This document shows positions 24,717 through 35,916 of a stretch of DNA of 64,000 bases, in pieces. The DNA is taken from assembly GCF_047553045.1 (NCBI RefSeq), contig NZ_CP180208.1, forward strand, positions 992,001 through 1,056,000, given 5' to 3'. Numbering within the stretch: the first letter of the stretch is position 1; each line of letters opens with the position of its first letter. The notes beneath the pieces are model-generated. The model worked only from the letters and a program-made list of their open reading frames with translations. It did not search any database and was not told the DNA's origin. Made by a program: the position numbers and the translations under genes. Origin of the DNA: Sphingomonas_L flavalba_A. Lineage in GTDB: Bacteria; Pseudomonadota; Alphaproteobacteria; Sphingomonadales; Sphingomonadaceae.

Positions 24717-25679
24717 ATGGGCGCAATGGTTCCGCTGCTCGACATATTCCGCGCGATCGCCGATCCGACCCGCCTGCGTATCTTCGCGCTGTTGCGGGCG
24801 ATGGACCTTTCGGTCGGCGAGCTGGCGCAGGTGCTGGACCAGAGCCAGCCACGCGTGTCGCGCCACGTCCGCATCCTGGCGGATGCTGGGCTGATCGTGC
24901 GGCGCAAGGAAGGCAGCTGGGTGTTTCTGAGCCTGGGCGAAGGCGCGGTGATGGCGCCGCTTTCCGTTCTGCTCGACATCGACGGCGGGCGCGCGGGTGA
25001 CGCGGTTGCGGCGCGGGACGCCGAGCGGCTGGCGGCGGTCAAGGCCGACCGGGCGGCTGCGGCGGAGCGGTATTTCGCCGCCCATGCCGACGACTGGGAT
25101 GCGATTCGATCGTTGCATGTCGCCGAAAGCGCGGTCGAGGCGGCGATGGTCGCGCTGATCGGCCACCGGCCGATCGGCCGGCTGGTCGACGTCGGCACCG
25201 GCACCGGACGGATGCTGGAGCTGTTCGCCGGGCAGGCGAGTCGGGCGCTGGGCGTCGACCGCAGCCCGGAGATGTTGCGGCTGGCGCGCGCCAAGCTGAG
25301 CGAACGCGCGATCGCCGGCGCCGAATTGCGACAGGGCGACATGTACGCGCTGCCGCTGGACGACGGCAGCGCCGATACCGTCATTTTGCATCAGGTCCTG
25401 CATTATGCCCATCAGCCGGGGGTAGCGATTGCCGAGGCGGCGCGGCTGCTGGCGGCGGGTGGGCGCGTGCTGATCGTCGATTTCGCCAGCCATGACCGCG
25501 AGGAGTTGCGCGCCCGCGACGCCCATGTCCGGCTGGGTTTTGACGATGCGCAGGTCGGCGGCTGGTTTGCCGCCGCCGGGCTGGAGCCGGTGCGGACGGA
25601 AACGCTGGAGGGCGGCGAGTTGACGGTGAAATTGTGGCTGGGCGAGCGCCCCGGCCGGGTAAAGGAGAAGGCGGCGTGA
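24714..25679 (+). CDS. ArsR family regulator fused to a SAM-dependent methyltransferase domain
   Basis: 321 residues. The first 95 or so form an ArsR winged helix (DIFRAIADPTRLRIFALL, then LSVGELAQVLDQSQPRVSRH). No ArsR-type metal cysteines are visible. Residues about 105-310 are a class I methyltransferase: motif I VDVGTGTGRMLELF, GVDRSPEMLRLAR, and LHQVLHYAHQPGVAIAEAARLL. It stands in front of metF and metH with a 4-nt overlap. Homologous proteins (SahR-type) are known to control methionine-cycle genes in response to S-adenosylhomocysteine. I infer the same here, with the methyltransferase fold as the SAM/SAH sensor or an active enzyme. Confidence 0.83.
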   Translation: MMGAMVPLLDIFRAIADPTRLRIFALLRAMDLSVGELAQVLDQSQPRVSRHVRILADAGLIVRRKEGSWVFLSLGEGAVMAPLSVLLDIDGGRAGDAVAARDAERLAAVKADRAAAAERYFAAHADDWDAIRSLHVAESAVEAAMVALIGHRPIGRLVDVGTGTGRMLELFAGQASRALGVDRSPEMLRLARAKLSERAIAGAELRQGDMYALPLDDGSADTVILHQVLHYAHQPGVAIAEAARLLAAGGRVLIVDFASHDREELRARDAHVRLGFDDAQVGGWFAAAGLEPVRTETLEGGELTVKLWLGERPGRVKEKAA

Positions 25680-26617
25680 CCCTGTCGATCGAGCAGCTTG
25701 CGGAGGCCCGGCGCGCGCTGGACGGCCCGCTCTTCGCCGATCTTTCCGGCGACGCGCAGGTGTCGTTCGAGTTCTTTCCGCCCAAGAGCGAGAAGATGGA
25801 AGCGCAGCTGTGGGACGCGATCGAGACGCTGGCGCCGCTGGAGCCGCGCTTCGTCTCCGTCACCTATGGCGCGGGCGGGTCGACGCGCGAGCGCACCCAC
25901 GCGACGGTCGCGCGGATCGCGCGGGAGACCGGGCTGTCGGCGGCCGCGCACCTGACCTGCGTCGAGGCGTCGAAGGCAGAGATCGCCGAGGTGGCGGAGG
26001 CGTATTGGGCGGCGGGCGTGCGCCATATCGTCGCGCTGCGCGGCGACCCGCCGGTGATGGGCAGCCGCTTTGTCCCGCACCCGGAAGGCTATGAAAGCGC
26101 GGCGGCGCTGGTTGCGGGGCTGCGCCGGATTCATCCGTTCGAGATTTCGGTCGCCGCCTATCCGGAATGCCACCCGGAAGCAGTGAATGCGGCGAGCGAT
26201 ATCGATAATCTGAAGCGTAAGCTGGACGCCGGCGCCGTTCGCGCGATCAGCCAGTTCTTCTTTTCCGCTGACGCCTTTTTCCGTTTCCGCGACGCGGCGG
26301 CGGCGGCGGGGATCGACGCTGAGATCGTGCCGGGCATCCTGCCGGTGTCCAACGTCGCCCAGACCCGCAAGTTTGCGGCGATGTGCGGCGCCAGCATCCC
26401 GCCGTGGATGGACCGGTTGTTCGAGGGGCTGGACGATCGCCCGGCCGCGCGCCAGCTGGTCGCGGCGACGCTGGCGGCGGAACTGGCGCGGAGGCTTTAT
26501 GCCGGCGGGGTCAGGCATTTCCATTTCTACACGCTCAATCGCGCCGAACTCGGCTATGCGATCTGCCACCTGCTCGGGTTGCGGCCGAAACCGGCGGCGC
26601 GGGTCAAGGCGGCGTGA
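25676..26617 (+). CDS. metF: Methylenetetrahydrofolate reductase [NAD(P)H]
   Basis: A 313-residue FAD-dependent TIM barrel that makes 5-methyl-THF for methionine synthase. Signatures are VSFEFFPPKSEKME, VTYGAGGSTRERTH, AAHLTCVEASK, HIVALRGDPP and the late FHFYTLNRAEL. Start at GTG 25676, which overlaps the regulator stop (GTGA) and follows AAGGAG. It feeds directly into the two-part MetH encoded next. Confidence 0.95.
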   Translation: MTLSIEQLAEARRALDGPLFADLSGDAQVSFEFFPPKSEKMEAQLWDAIETLAPLEPRFVSVTYGAGGSTRERTHATVARIARETGLSAAAHLTCVEASKAEIAEVAEAYWAAGVRHIVALRGDPPVMGSRFVPHPEGYESAAALVAGLRRIHPFEISVAAYPECHPEAVNAASDIDNLKRKLDAGAVRAISQFFFSADAFFRFRDAAAAAGIDAEIVPGILPVSNVAQTRKFAAMCGASIPPWMDRLFEGLDDRPAARQLVAATLAAELARRLYAGGVRHFHFYTLNRAELGYAICHLLGLRPKPAARVKAA

Positions 26618-26651
26618 GGCCGCGATACAGTCAGTTACCGGAGAATAAAGC

Positions 26652-27710
26652 ATGACCGAGACATCCGCCGCAGCCGCCCGGCTGCGCGCCGAAGCCGCCA
26701 AGCGCGTGCTGGTCACCGATGGCGCATTCGGGACGATGATTCAGGGCTATCGCCTGACCGAGGCCGATTATCGCGGCGGGCTTGATCTGAGCCGCGACCA
26801 GAAGGGCAATAACGACCTGCTGGCGATCAGCCGGCCGCATGTGATTACCGAGATCACCGAAGGCTATCTGGCGGCGGGGGCCGACATCGTGTCGACCAAC
26901 ACCTTCAACGCCAACACGGTCAGCCAGGCGGATTACGGCGCCGAGCATCTGGTGCGTGACATCAATCTGGCGGCGGCGCAGATCGCCCGCAACGCGGCGC
27001 GCAATGCCGAGGCGGCGGACGGCCGGCCGCGCTTCGTCGCCGGGGCGATCGGCCCGACCAACAAGACGCTGTCGCTGTCGCCCGACGTCAACGACCCCGG
27101 CTATCGCGCGATAAGCTTCGACGAGCTGCGCGATGTCTATCGCGACCAGATGGACGCGCTGCTCGACGGCGGTGTCGACTTCATCCTGATCGAGACGATC
27201 TTCGACACGCTCAACTGCAAGGCCGGGATCATGGCGGCGATCGAGGCGGGAGAGGCGCGCGGGGTCGAAGTGCCGCTGATGATCAGCTTCACCGTCACCG
27301 ACATGTCCGGGCGCAACCTGTCCGGCCATACCGTCGACAGTTTCTGGGCGAGCATCCGCCATGCCAAGCCGCTGACCGTCGGGCTGAACTGTTCGTTCGG
27401 CGCGCCGCAGCTTCGCCCGCATGTCGTGTCGCTCGCGGCGATCGCCGACACGCTGATCATGGTCTACCCCAATGCCGGCCTGCCCAACGAGCTGGGCCAG
27501 TATGACGAGGCGCCGGAGACGACCGGCGGTTTCCTTGGCCAGTGGGCTGACCAGGGACTGGTCAATGTCGTCGGCGGCTGCTGCGGCACGACACCGGATC
27601 ATATCCGCGAGATCGCCCGGGCGGTGGGCGGCAAGCCGCCGCGCGCGGTGCCGAAACCGCCGGTCCGCACCCTGCTGTCCGGGCTGGACCCGATGATCAT
27701 CGCCGCCTGA
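26652..27710 (+). CDS. metH: Methionine synthase, homocysteine-binding part (split MetH)
   Basis: 352 residues equivalent to the first module of cobalamin-dependent MetH: VTDGAFGTMIQGY, the zinc-site cysteine in GLNCSFG (about 247) and the vicinal cysteines in VGGCCGTTPDHI (about 309-310). It activates homocysteine thiolate for methyl transfer from methylcobalamin. The rest of the enzyme is in the next gene. This two-gene arrangement occurs in a number of alphaproteobacteria and is not a frameshift; each half has its own start and the gap is 47 nt. Confidence 0.93.
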   Translation: MTETSAAAARLRAEAAKRVLVTDGAFGTMIQGYRLTEADYRGGLDLSRDQKGNNDLLAISRPHVITEITEGYLAAGADIVSTNTFNANTVSQADYGAEHLVRDINLAAAQIARNAARNAEAADGRPRFVAGAIGPTNKTLSLSPDVNDPGYRAISFDELRDVYRDQMDALLDGGVDFILIETIFDTLNCKAGIMAAIEAGEARGVEVPLMISFTVTDMSGRNLSGHTVDSFWASIRHAKPLTVGLNCSFGAPQLRPHVVSLAAIADTLIMVYPNAGLPNELGQYDEAPETTGGFLGQWADQGLVNVVGGCCGTTPDHIREIARAVGGKPPRAVPKPPVRTLLSGLDPMIIAA

Positions 27711-27757
27711 CCCGTAACGTCACCACTTCACAATGCGTCGCCCATAAGAAAGCCCAA

Positions 27758-30376
<2,619 letters not shown>

Positions 30377-30672
30377 GCGCGCGGCGGCGTGTTAACCCCG
30401 ATTGTCCGGGGCGTTAGCCATGCTGGCGCTCGACCGGTGACCGAGCCGGGCGCAGAGCGGGGCATTCACCGTCGTCGAGAGTGGGCAGGGTCTTGCGCGG
30501 CGGACCAGCTTCGTCGTCCACCGGAACCATGAGGCGCTGCGGATCGCCGACAACCGGCTGGGTGTGGGGGGTGGCTGCGCCATGGTCGGGAAGAGCGCGA
30601 AAGGGCGGATGTGCGGCCTTTCATCCGGTTTGCGGGATTGACCTGACGGCGGATTCGCGACAGGCCGGTCCA
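30377..30672. other. 296-nt gap without a supported gene
   Basis: Short open frames exist on both strands but none has both a plausible ribosome binding site and protein-like content. It probably holds the promoter of the DsbD-like gene. I see no terminator with a T-tract after metH and no riboswitch-like fold. Confidence 0.35.
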
Positions 30673-32736
30673 ATGCGGACAGGTTGCCCCCCCGGACCGT
30701 TGGCGATGCTGCTCGCCCTGCTTTTCGCGCTTATGCCGGCGGCGCTTCCCGCGCAGGCCGACAGCCCGCACATCGCCGCGTCGCTGATCGCAGAGAGCGA
30801 TACGCCCGCCGCCGGACGGACGGTGACGCTGGCGCTGGCGATGAAGCCGGAGCCGGGCTGGCACGGCTATTGGAAGAACCCCGGCGATGCGGGGGTTGAG
30901 ACCAAGCTGGACTGGACGCTGCCTGCCGGGGTGACGGCGGGAGAATTGCGTTATCCCGTGCCGGGGCAACTGCTGCTCGCCGGGCTGATGCAGTATGTCT
31001 ACGAGGCGGATTATGCCCAACTCGTCGACCTGACCATTCCGGCCGGGCTGGCGGCGGGGACCAGATTGCCGGTCAAGGTTGCGGTCGACTGGCTGGAATG
31101 CACCAACGAGGTGTGCGTGCCGGCCAGCGCCGAGCTGGCGCTGACCCTGACCGTTGGCGACGGGCGGGTCGATCCGGCGCGCCAGACGCAGTTCGACGGC
31201 TGGCGCGCCAGAATGCCCCGCCCGCTGGGCGCCGAGGCGTATTTTGCCCGTGCCGGCGACCGGGTGCGGATCGCCGTGCCGCTGCCGGCGGCGGCGGGGG
31301 TCGACAAGCCCTATTTTTACCCGCTGACCGCCGACGCGATCGATTACGCCGCGCCGCAGACGGTGACGCGATCGGGCGACATGCTGATCATCGAGGCGAA
31401 GGCCGCGCCGGGTGCCACCCATCCGGACCGGATCGCCGGAGTGCTGGCGATCGGCGACGGGCAGGGACTGGCGCTGGAGGCGACGCCGGGGACGGTGCCG
31501 GCGGCGGGCGAGGCAATTGGTGAGACGCAGGCGGCGCCGGGCGGGCTGGCGACGATTCTGCTCGCGCTGGGCGGCGCGCTGCTCGGCGGGTTGCTGCTCA
31601 ACATCATGCCATGCGTGTTCCCGATCCTGAGCCTGAAGGCGCTGTCGCTGGCCAAGGCCGGGGTCGACGAGGGCGCGGCGAAGCGTGAGGGGCTGGCCTA
31701 CACCGCCGGGGTCATCCTCGTCTGTCTGGCGCTTGGCGGGATATTGCTGGGGCTGCGCGCCGGCGGGGTTGCCGCCGGCTGGGCGTTCCAGCTGCAGGAC
31801 CCCCGCGTCATCACCCTGTTGCTGCTGCTGGTCGCGGCGATCGCGTTCAACCTTGCCGGGCTGTTCGAACTGGGGACAATCGGCGTCGGCGGCGGGTTGG
31901 CCGAGAAGGGCGGGACCGCCGGGGCGTTCTGGACCGGGGCGTTGGCCGCGTTCATCGCGACGCCGTGCACCGGGCCGTTCATGGGCGCCGCGCTGGGCGC
32001 CGCGCTGGTGCTGCCTACGGCGGCGGCGCTGGCGATCTTCGCCGGACTGGGCCTTGGCCTCGCACTGCCGTTTCTGCTGCTTGGCTTCGTGCCGGCGCTG
32101 CGCCGGATGCTGCCGAAGCCGGGGGCGTGGATGGGCACGTTCCGCCACATACTGGCGGTGCCGATGTTCCTGACCGCGCTTGGCCTGGCGTGGATATTGG
32201 GGCGGCAGGCTGGGGTGAACGCGATGACCGTCGGGCTGCTCGCGGTACTGGTCGCCGGGCTGGGCCTGTGGGCGGCCGGGCGGCGGCAGGCGCGGGGCAG
32301 GGCGGTGTGGCCGGTGCTCGCGCCGGCGCTGGCGATCGGCGTCGCGATCGCGGTTTTGGTGCCGCGCGACGCGCCGGCGGCGGCGCAGACCGCCCAGGTT
32401 GAGGGCGTTGAGCCGTTCAGCGAGGCGCGGCTTGCGGCGCTGACCGGCGAGGGGAGGCCCGTGTTCGTCTATTTCACCGCCGACTGGTGCCTGACCTGCA
32501 AGGTCAACGAAAAGGCGGCGATCGAGCGGGACGAGGTGCGCCGTGCCTTCGCCGACGGCAAGGTGGCGGTGCTGGTCGGTGACTGGACCGACGGCAACCC
32601 GGCGATCAGCCGGTTCCTGGCACAGCATGGCCGATCCGGCGTGCCGCTTTATCTGTTCTACCGGCCGGGCACGGCGGCGCCGGAAGTGCTGCCGCAGGTG
32701 CTCACGCCGGAACGCCTGACCGCGTTGATCGGTTAG
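30673..32736 (+). CDS. dsbD: DsbD/ScsB-like thiol:disulfide interchange protein
   Basis: 687 residues: signal peptide (MRTGCPPGP then a Leu-rich stretch), an N-terminal periplasmic DsbD-alpha-like domain (about 25-280) with conserved WLECTNEVCVPA, an eight-helix membrane domain with the redox cysteines in NIMPCVFPIL (about 313) and ATPCTGPFMG (about 432), and a C-terminal thioredoxin domain with FTADWCLTC (about 602-609). It carries electrons from cytoplasmic thioredoxin to periplasmic clients. The start is set by the signal peptide; the frame is open further upstream. The adjacent secreted redoxin may be a client. Confidence 0.9.
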   Translation: MRTGCPPGPLAMLLALLFALMPAALPAQADSPHIAASLIAESDTPAAGRTVTLALAMKPEPGWHGYWKNPGDAGVETKLDWTLPAGVTAGELRYPVPGQLLLAGLMQYVYEADYAQLVDLTIPAGLAAGTRLPVKVAVDWLECTNEVCVPASAELALTLTVGDGRVDPARQTQFDGWRARMPRPLGAEAYFARAGDRVRIAVPLPAAAGVDKPYFYPLTADAIDYAAPQTVTRSGDMLIIEAKAAPGATHPDRIAGVLAIGDGQGLALEATPGTVPAAGEAIGETQAAPGGLATILLALGGALLGGLLLNIMPCVFPILSLKALSLAKAGVDEGAAKREGLAYTAGVILVCLALGGILLGLRAGGVAAGWAFQLQDPRVITLLLLLVAAIAFNLAGLFELGTIGVGGGLAEKGGTAGAFWTGALAAFIATPCTGPFMGAALGAALVLPTAAALAIFAGLGLGLALPFLLLGFVPALRRMLPKPGAWMGTFRHILAVPMFLTALGLAWILGRQAGVNAMTVGLLAVLVAGLGLWAAGRRQARGRAVWPVLAPALAIGVAIAVLVPRDAPAAAQTAQVEGVEPFSEARLAALTGEGRPVFVYFTADWCLTCKVNEKAAIERDEVRRAFADGKVAVLVGDWTDGNPAISRFLAQHGRSGVPLYLFYRPGTAAPEVLPQVLTPERLTALIG

Positions 32737-32771
32737 GCTATGGTTTCATGTCCCCAGCGGAGGAGAGGACT

Positions 32772-33386
32772 ATGCGGATTGGTATGAGCCTGGCGGCGGT
32801 GGCCGCAATCATGATGGCGGCGCCGGTGGCGGCGCAGCAGACCACGGGCGCAACCGCGCGCGATTTCAAGCTGACCAATGCCAACGGGCAGGTCGTGCAA
32901 CTGTCCAACTATCGCGGCAAGACGGTGGTGCTGGAATGGCACAACGCCGGCTGCCCGTTCGTGCAGAAGCATTATGACAGCGGCAACATGCAGAAAACGC
33001 AGGCGGCAGCCCGTCGCGACGGGGCGGTGTGGCTGACGATCAATTCGGGCGCGCCGGGCAAGCAGGGCCATATGACCGGCGCCGAGGCGAAGGCGCTGGT
33101 CGCCAAGGAGAAGGCGCAGCCGAACGAGTATCTGCTCGACGTCCACGGCGTGGTCGGCAAGACCTATGCCGCCAAAACGACGCCGCACATGTACATCATC
33201 GATCCGGACGGCAAGCTGGTCTATCAGGGCGCGATCGACGACAAGCCGACGACCGACAAGGCGGATATTGCCCCCGCCCGCAACCATGTGCTCGCGGCGC
33301 TGGCTGAAATGAAGGCCGGCAAGGCGGTCTCCGTTCCGGAAACCCGCGCCTATGGCTGCGCGGTCAAATATTCCGACGCCGACTGA
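32772..33386 (+). CDS. Secreted redoxin (thioredoxin-like / AhpC-TSA family)
   Basis: 204 residues with a signal peptide (MRIGMSLAAVAAIMMAAPVAAQQ). The thioredoxin-like fold shows FKLTNANGQVVQLSNYRGK, EWHNAGCPFVQKHY, GVVGKTYAAKTTPHMYIID and GKLVYQGAIDD (thioredoxin cis-Pro region TPH). The active-site segment has a single cysteine (CPFV, not CxxC) and a second cysteine sits near the C terminus in YGCAVKY, so it may work like a 2-Cys peroxiredoxin. AGGAGAGG precedes the ATG. It follows the DsbD-like gene by 35 nt, which would supply reducing power in the periplasm. Confidence 0.8.
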   Translation: MRIGMSLAAVAAIMMAAPVAAQQTTGATARDFKLTNANGQVVQLSNYRGKTVVLEWHNAGCPFVQKHYDSGNMQKTQAAARRDGAVWLTINSGAPGKQGHMTGAEAKALVAKEKAQPNEYLLDVHGVVGKTYAAKTTPHMYIIDPDGKLVYQGAIDDKPTTDKADIAPARNHVLAALAEMKAGKAVSVPETRAYGCAVKYSDAD

Positions 33387-33416
33387 GGCACCGGCCGGTG
33401 GGGGCGGGGTGGCCCT

Positions 33417-34271
33417 CTATGGCTGGCGGGACAGCGGGTAGCCGCGTAGCGGCTCGCTGGGCTTGTTGTCGCCGGTTCGGAATGCCCATTCGTCGGCGCC
33501 GATCTGTTCGATGTAGAGCACCTGCGCGTCGGCGGCGTCGGGTTGAAGGCGCAGAACGCGCCCGGTAGCGTCGGTCACCGTCGCCAGCCCGTCCGTCGTC
33601 GACGAGCCGCCGCCACGATAGGCCTGGGTCAGCCGGTAGCGGCCGGGGCCCGGCTCTGCCGCGAAGGTCAGGGTGACGTCGACCGCCTCGCAGTCGGGGC
33701 AAGGGGTGCTGCCGGCGAAGGTCGCGCCGGTTGGCACGGGCGCCTGCGGCCCGCGGCAGGCGTCGAGCACCCGGCGGATCGCGTGGCCGCCCGGCGCCTC
33801 GACCGCGTCGCCGCCGGCGGAGACGGTGACGCGCGCACCGGGCGCCGCGATCCGGTCGAGCAGCGGATCGCCGAGCGGGATGCGTGCTTCTGCCCGCCCG
33901 TCGGCGTTGCGCCCGGCATAGGTCTGTCCGCCGCCGCCGCTGTCGATGCGAATGGCGTTGCCCGGCCCCGGCCGCAGGATGACGAGCGTGCCGCCGCGCG
34001 CGTCGCAGCGGACGGCGAGCGCGATATCTTTGTCGGACGCGCCATAGAGCGCGGCGGCGCTGGTGCCGTCTATTCGCGTCGTCCACGCCATTGGCGCCGC
34101 TGTTGGTTCGGCCGCGTTGCCATAGTCGATCTCGACGACGGCATTGCCGCCGATCGTCTTGACCGCGCCGGCCCGCGCCTCCGGTGCGTCCCTGGGTTCG
34201 CTGTCGCAGCCGGCGAGCAGGGCGAGCGGGACGGCGGCAAGTGCCGCCAGCCTATTTGCGGACAAAGACAC
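33417..34271 (-). CDS. Lipoprotein with a C-terminal NlpE-like domain
   Basis: About 284 residues. The N terminus is a lipoprotein signal with lipobox LAGC (Cys near residue 20). The middle (about 35-170) has the feel of a beta-rich envelope domain with no catalytic motif. From about 185, FAGSTPCPDCEAVDVTLTF with CxxC, then YRLTQAYRGGG, matches the N-terminal OB-like domain of NlpE, a copper/envelope-stress lipoprotein. GTG 34271 follows GGAGGACAGC and overlaps the upstream amidohydrolase by 20 nt. The fused architecture is unusual; metal sensing or binding is only inferred from the CxxC. Confidence 0.65.
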   Translation of the reverse strand: MSLSANRLAALAAVPLALLAGCDSEPRDAPEARAGAVKTIGGNAVVEIDYGNAAEPTAAPMAWTTRIDGTSAAALYGASDKDIALAVRCDARGGTLVILRPGPGNAIRIDSGGGGQTYAGRNADGRAEARIPLGDPLLDRIAAPGARVTVSAGGDAVEAPGGHAIRRVLDACRGPQAPVPTGATFAGSTPCPDCEAVDVTLTFAAEPGPGRYRLTQAYRGGGSSTTDGLATVTDATGRVLRLQPDAADAQVLYIEQIGADEWAFRTGDNKPSEPLRGYPLSRQP

Positions 34272-35916
34272 GCTGTCCTCCGATCCAGGTTTCGTCGACG
34301 CGCATCGCCCGCAGCTTCGCCGGCGGCAGGTCGAGCGGATTGGCGTCGAGCAGCAGGAAGTCGGCGCGCTTGCCCGGTTCCAGGCTGCCAAGGCGATCGT
34401 CGGCGAAACCGGCATAGGCGGCCTCGGTGGTGAAGCCGGCGAGCGCCGTTTCGCGGCTGACCCGTTCCAGCGGTTGCCAGCCGCCCATCGGTTCTCCGTT
34501 CGCGTCCTCGCGGGTGATCGCCACTGCCAGCGCGGGGAACGGGTTGGCCGATTCCACGGGCGTGTCCGATCCGAAGGCGAGGTGCGCCCCGGTTTTGCGG
34601 ATAGACGCCCAGGCATAAGCGCCGGAGAGCCGTGCCGGGCCAAGCCGCGCTTCCGCCATCAGCCGGTCGGAAGTCTGGTGGACAGGCTGCATTGACGCGA
34701 TGATGCCGTGGCGGCCGAAACGGGCGATGTCTGCGGGGTCCGCGATCTGGGCATGTTCGATCCGCCAGCGCCGGTCGCCCTTGTAGGTTTCGGACAGTTC
34801 GTCGATCGCGTCGAGCAACTGGGCGTTGGCGGCGTCACCGATCGCGTGAACGGCGACCTGGAAATGATCCATCGCCGCCCGGCTCATCAGGTTGCGCAGT
34901 CGCACATCGTCGAGGAAGCCGAGACCGCGTTCGTTGGCGGCATCGGCATAGGGCTGTTTCAGCCAGGCGCCGCGCGAACCGAGCGCGCCGTCCGAGTAGA
35001 GCTTCACCCCGACCATCCGCAGCCGGTCGTCGTAAAGCCATGGTGTCGGTTCCGGCCCGGCGATGGTCTGCATCGCGTCGATGCCGTGGGCGTAGGAGAT
35101 GATCCTGATTTTCAGCCGCCCGGCGTCGCCGGCGCGGCGATAGGTCATCCAGTCGTCGAGGGTGGTGCCCATGTCGGCGATGCCGGTGACGCCGAAACCG
35201 AGCAGAATCTCCTGCGCCCGGACCAGCGCGAGATCGCGGTCGCGCGGGTTGGGCGGCGGGACCACCTTGTCGATCAGCGCGCGCGCCGCGTCGACGAATA
35301 CGCCGGAGGGCGCGGCGCCGGTCTTTTCAATGCGGCCGCCGGCGGGCGACGCGGTTTTGGCGGTGATGCCGGCGGCTTTCATCGCCGCGCTGTTCGCCCA
35401 GCCGGCATGGCCGTCGACCCGCGCGAGCCAGACTGGCCTGTCGGCGACGACCGCGTCGATGTCGGCAGCGGTCGGGAAGCGGCCGAGACCCCATTTCTCC
35501 TGATTCCAGCCGGTGCCGAGAATCCATGGCCGGGCGGGGTTGGCGGCGGCATAGGCGGCGATCCGGGCCTGCGCCTCGTCGAGCGAGCGGGTATCGGACA
35601 GGTCGAGCGTCAGCGCGCTGAACCCCAGCTCCATGACATGGCCGTGGGCGTCGATCAGGCCGGGGATCAGCGCCTTGCCCTTGGCGTCAAGGCGGAAATC
35701 AGGCTTTTCCGGCCGCTTATCATAACGGTTGAGCAGCTTTGCTACCTTGCCGTCGGTGGTGATGAGCAGGCCGTTGAAGCGGATCAGCTTGCCGTCGCCG
35801 GTTAACGTCATGCCGTCGACATTGTCGATCAGCCCGTCGGCCAGCGCCGGGGCGGCAAGCGTCGCCAGCGCCAGCAGCAGCGCCGCCTTCACCCCCGTTT
35901 TTGCGCTGCGCCTCAC
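34252..35916 (-). CDS. Exported amidohydrolase, YtcJ-like
   Basis: 554 residues with a signal peptide (MRRSAKTGVKAALLLALATLAAPALA). This is a metal-dependent amidohydrolase of the YtcJ/exoenzyme type: GKALIPGLIDAHGHVME (first metal His pair), WLARVDGHAGWANSAAM, VAVHAIGDAANAQLLDA, WRIEHAQI, and LAFGSDTPVESANPF (metal Asp). Substrates of this family include N-substituted formamides, cyclic amides and imides; the specific one is unknown. I use GTG 35916, which overlaps the preceding stop by 4 nt (GTGA); GTG 35892 is an alternative that shortens the signal peptide. Confidence 0.82.
   Translation of the reverse strand: MRRSAKTGVKAALLLALATLAAPALADGLIDNVDGMTLTGDGKLIRFNGLLITTDGKVAKLLNRYDKRPEKPDFRLDAKGKALIPGLIDAHGHVMELGFSALTLDLSDTRSLDEAQARIAAYAAANPARPWILGTGWNQEKWGLGRFPTAADIDAVVADRPVWLARVDGHAGWANSAAMKAAGITAKTASPAGGRIEKTGAAPSGVFVDAARALIDKVVPPPNPRDRDLALVRAQEILLGFGVTGIADMGTTLDDWMTYRRAGDAGRLKIRIISYAHGIDAMQTIAGPEPTPWLYDDRLRMVGVKLYSDGALGSRGAWLKQPYADAANERGLGFLDDVRLRNLMSRAAMDHFQVAVHAIGDAANAQLLDAIDELSETYKGDRRWRIEHAQIADPADIARFGRHGIIASMQPVHQTSDRLMAEARLGPARLSGAYAWASIRKTGAHLAFGSDTPVESANPFPALAVAITREDANGEPMGGWQPLERVSRETALAGFTTEAAYAGFADDRLGSLEPGKRADFLLLDANPLDLPPAKLRAMRVDETWIGGQRVFVRK

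Noticed and set aside
26618..27757. SAM or SAH riboswitch in front of metF/metH
   Set aside because: The gaps are 34 and 47 nt with no matching fold; control is better explained by the ArsR-type regulator and its palindrome.
30392..30673. A 93-codon open frame on the minus strand between metH and the DsbD-like gene
   Set aside because: No ribosome binding site, Pro/Arg/Ser-rich, and it covers the likely promoter region of the next gene.
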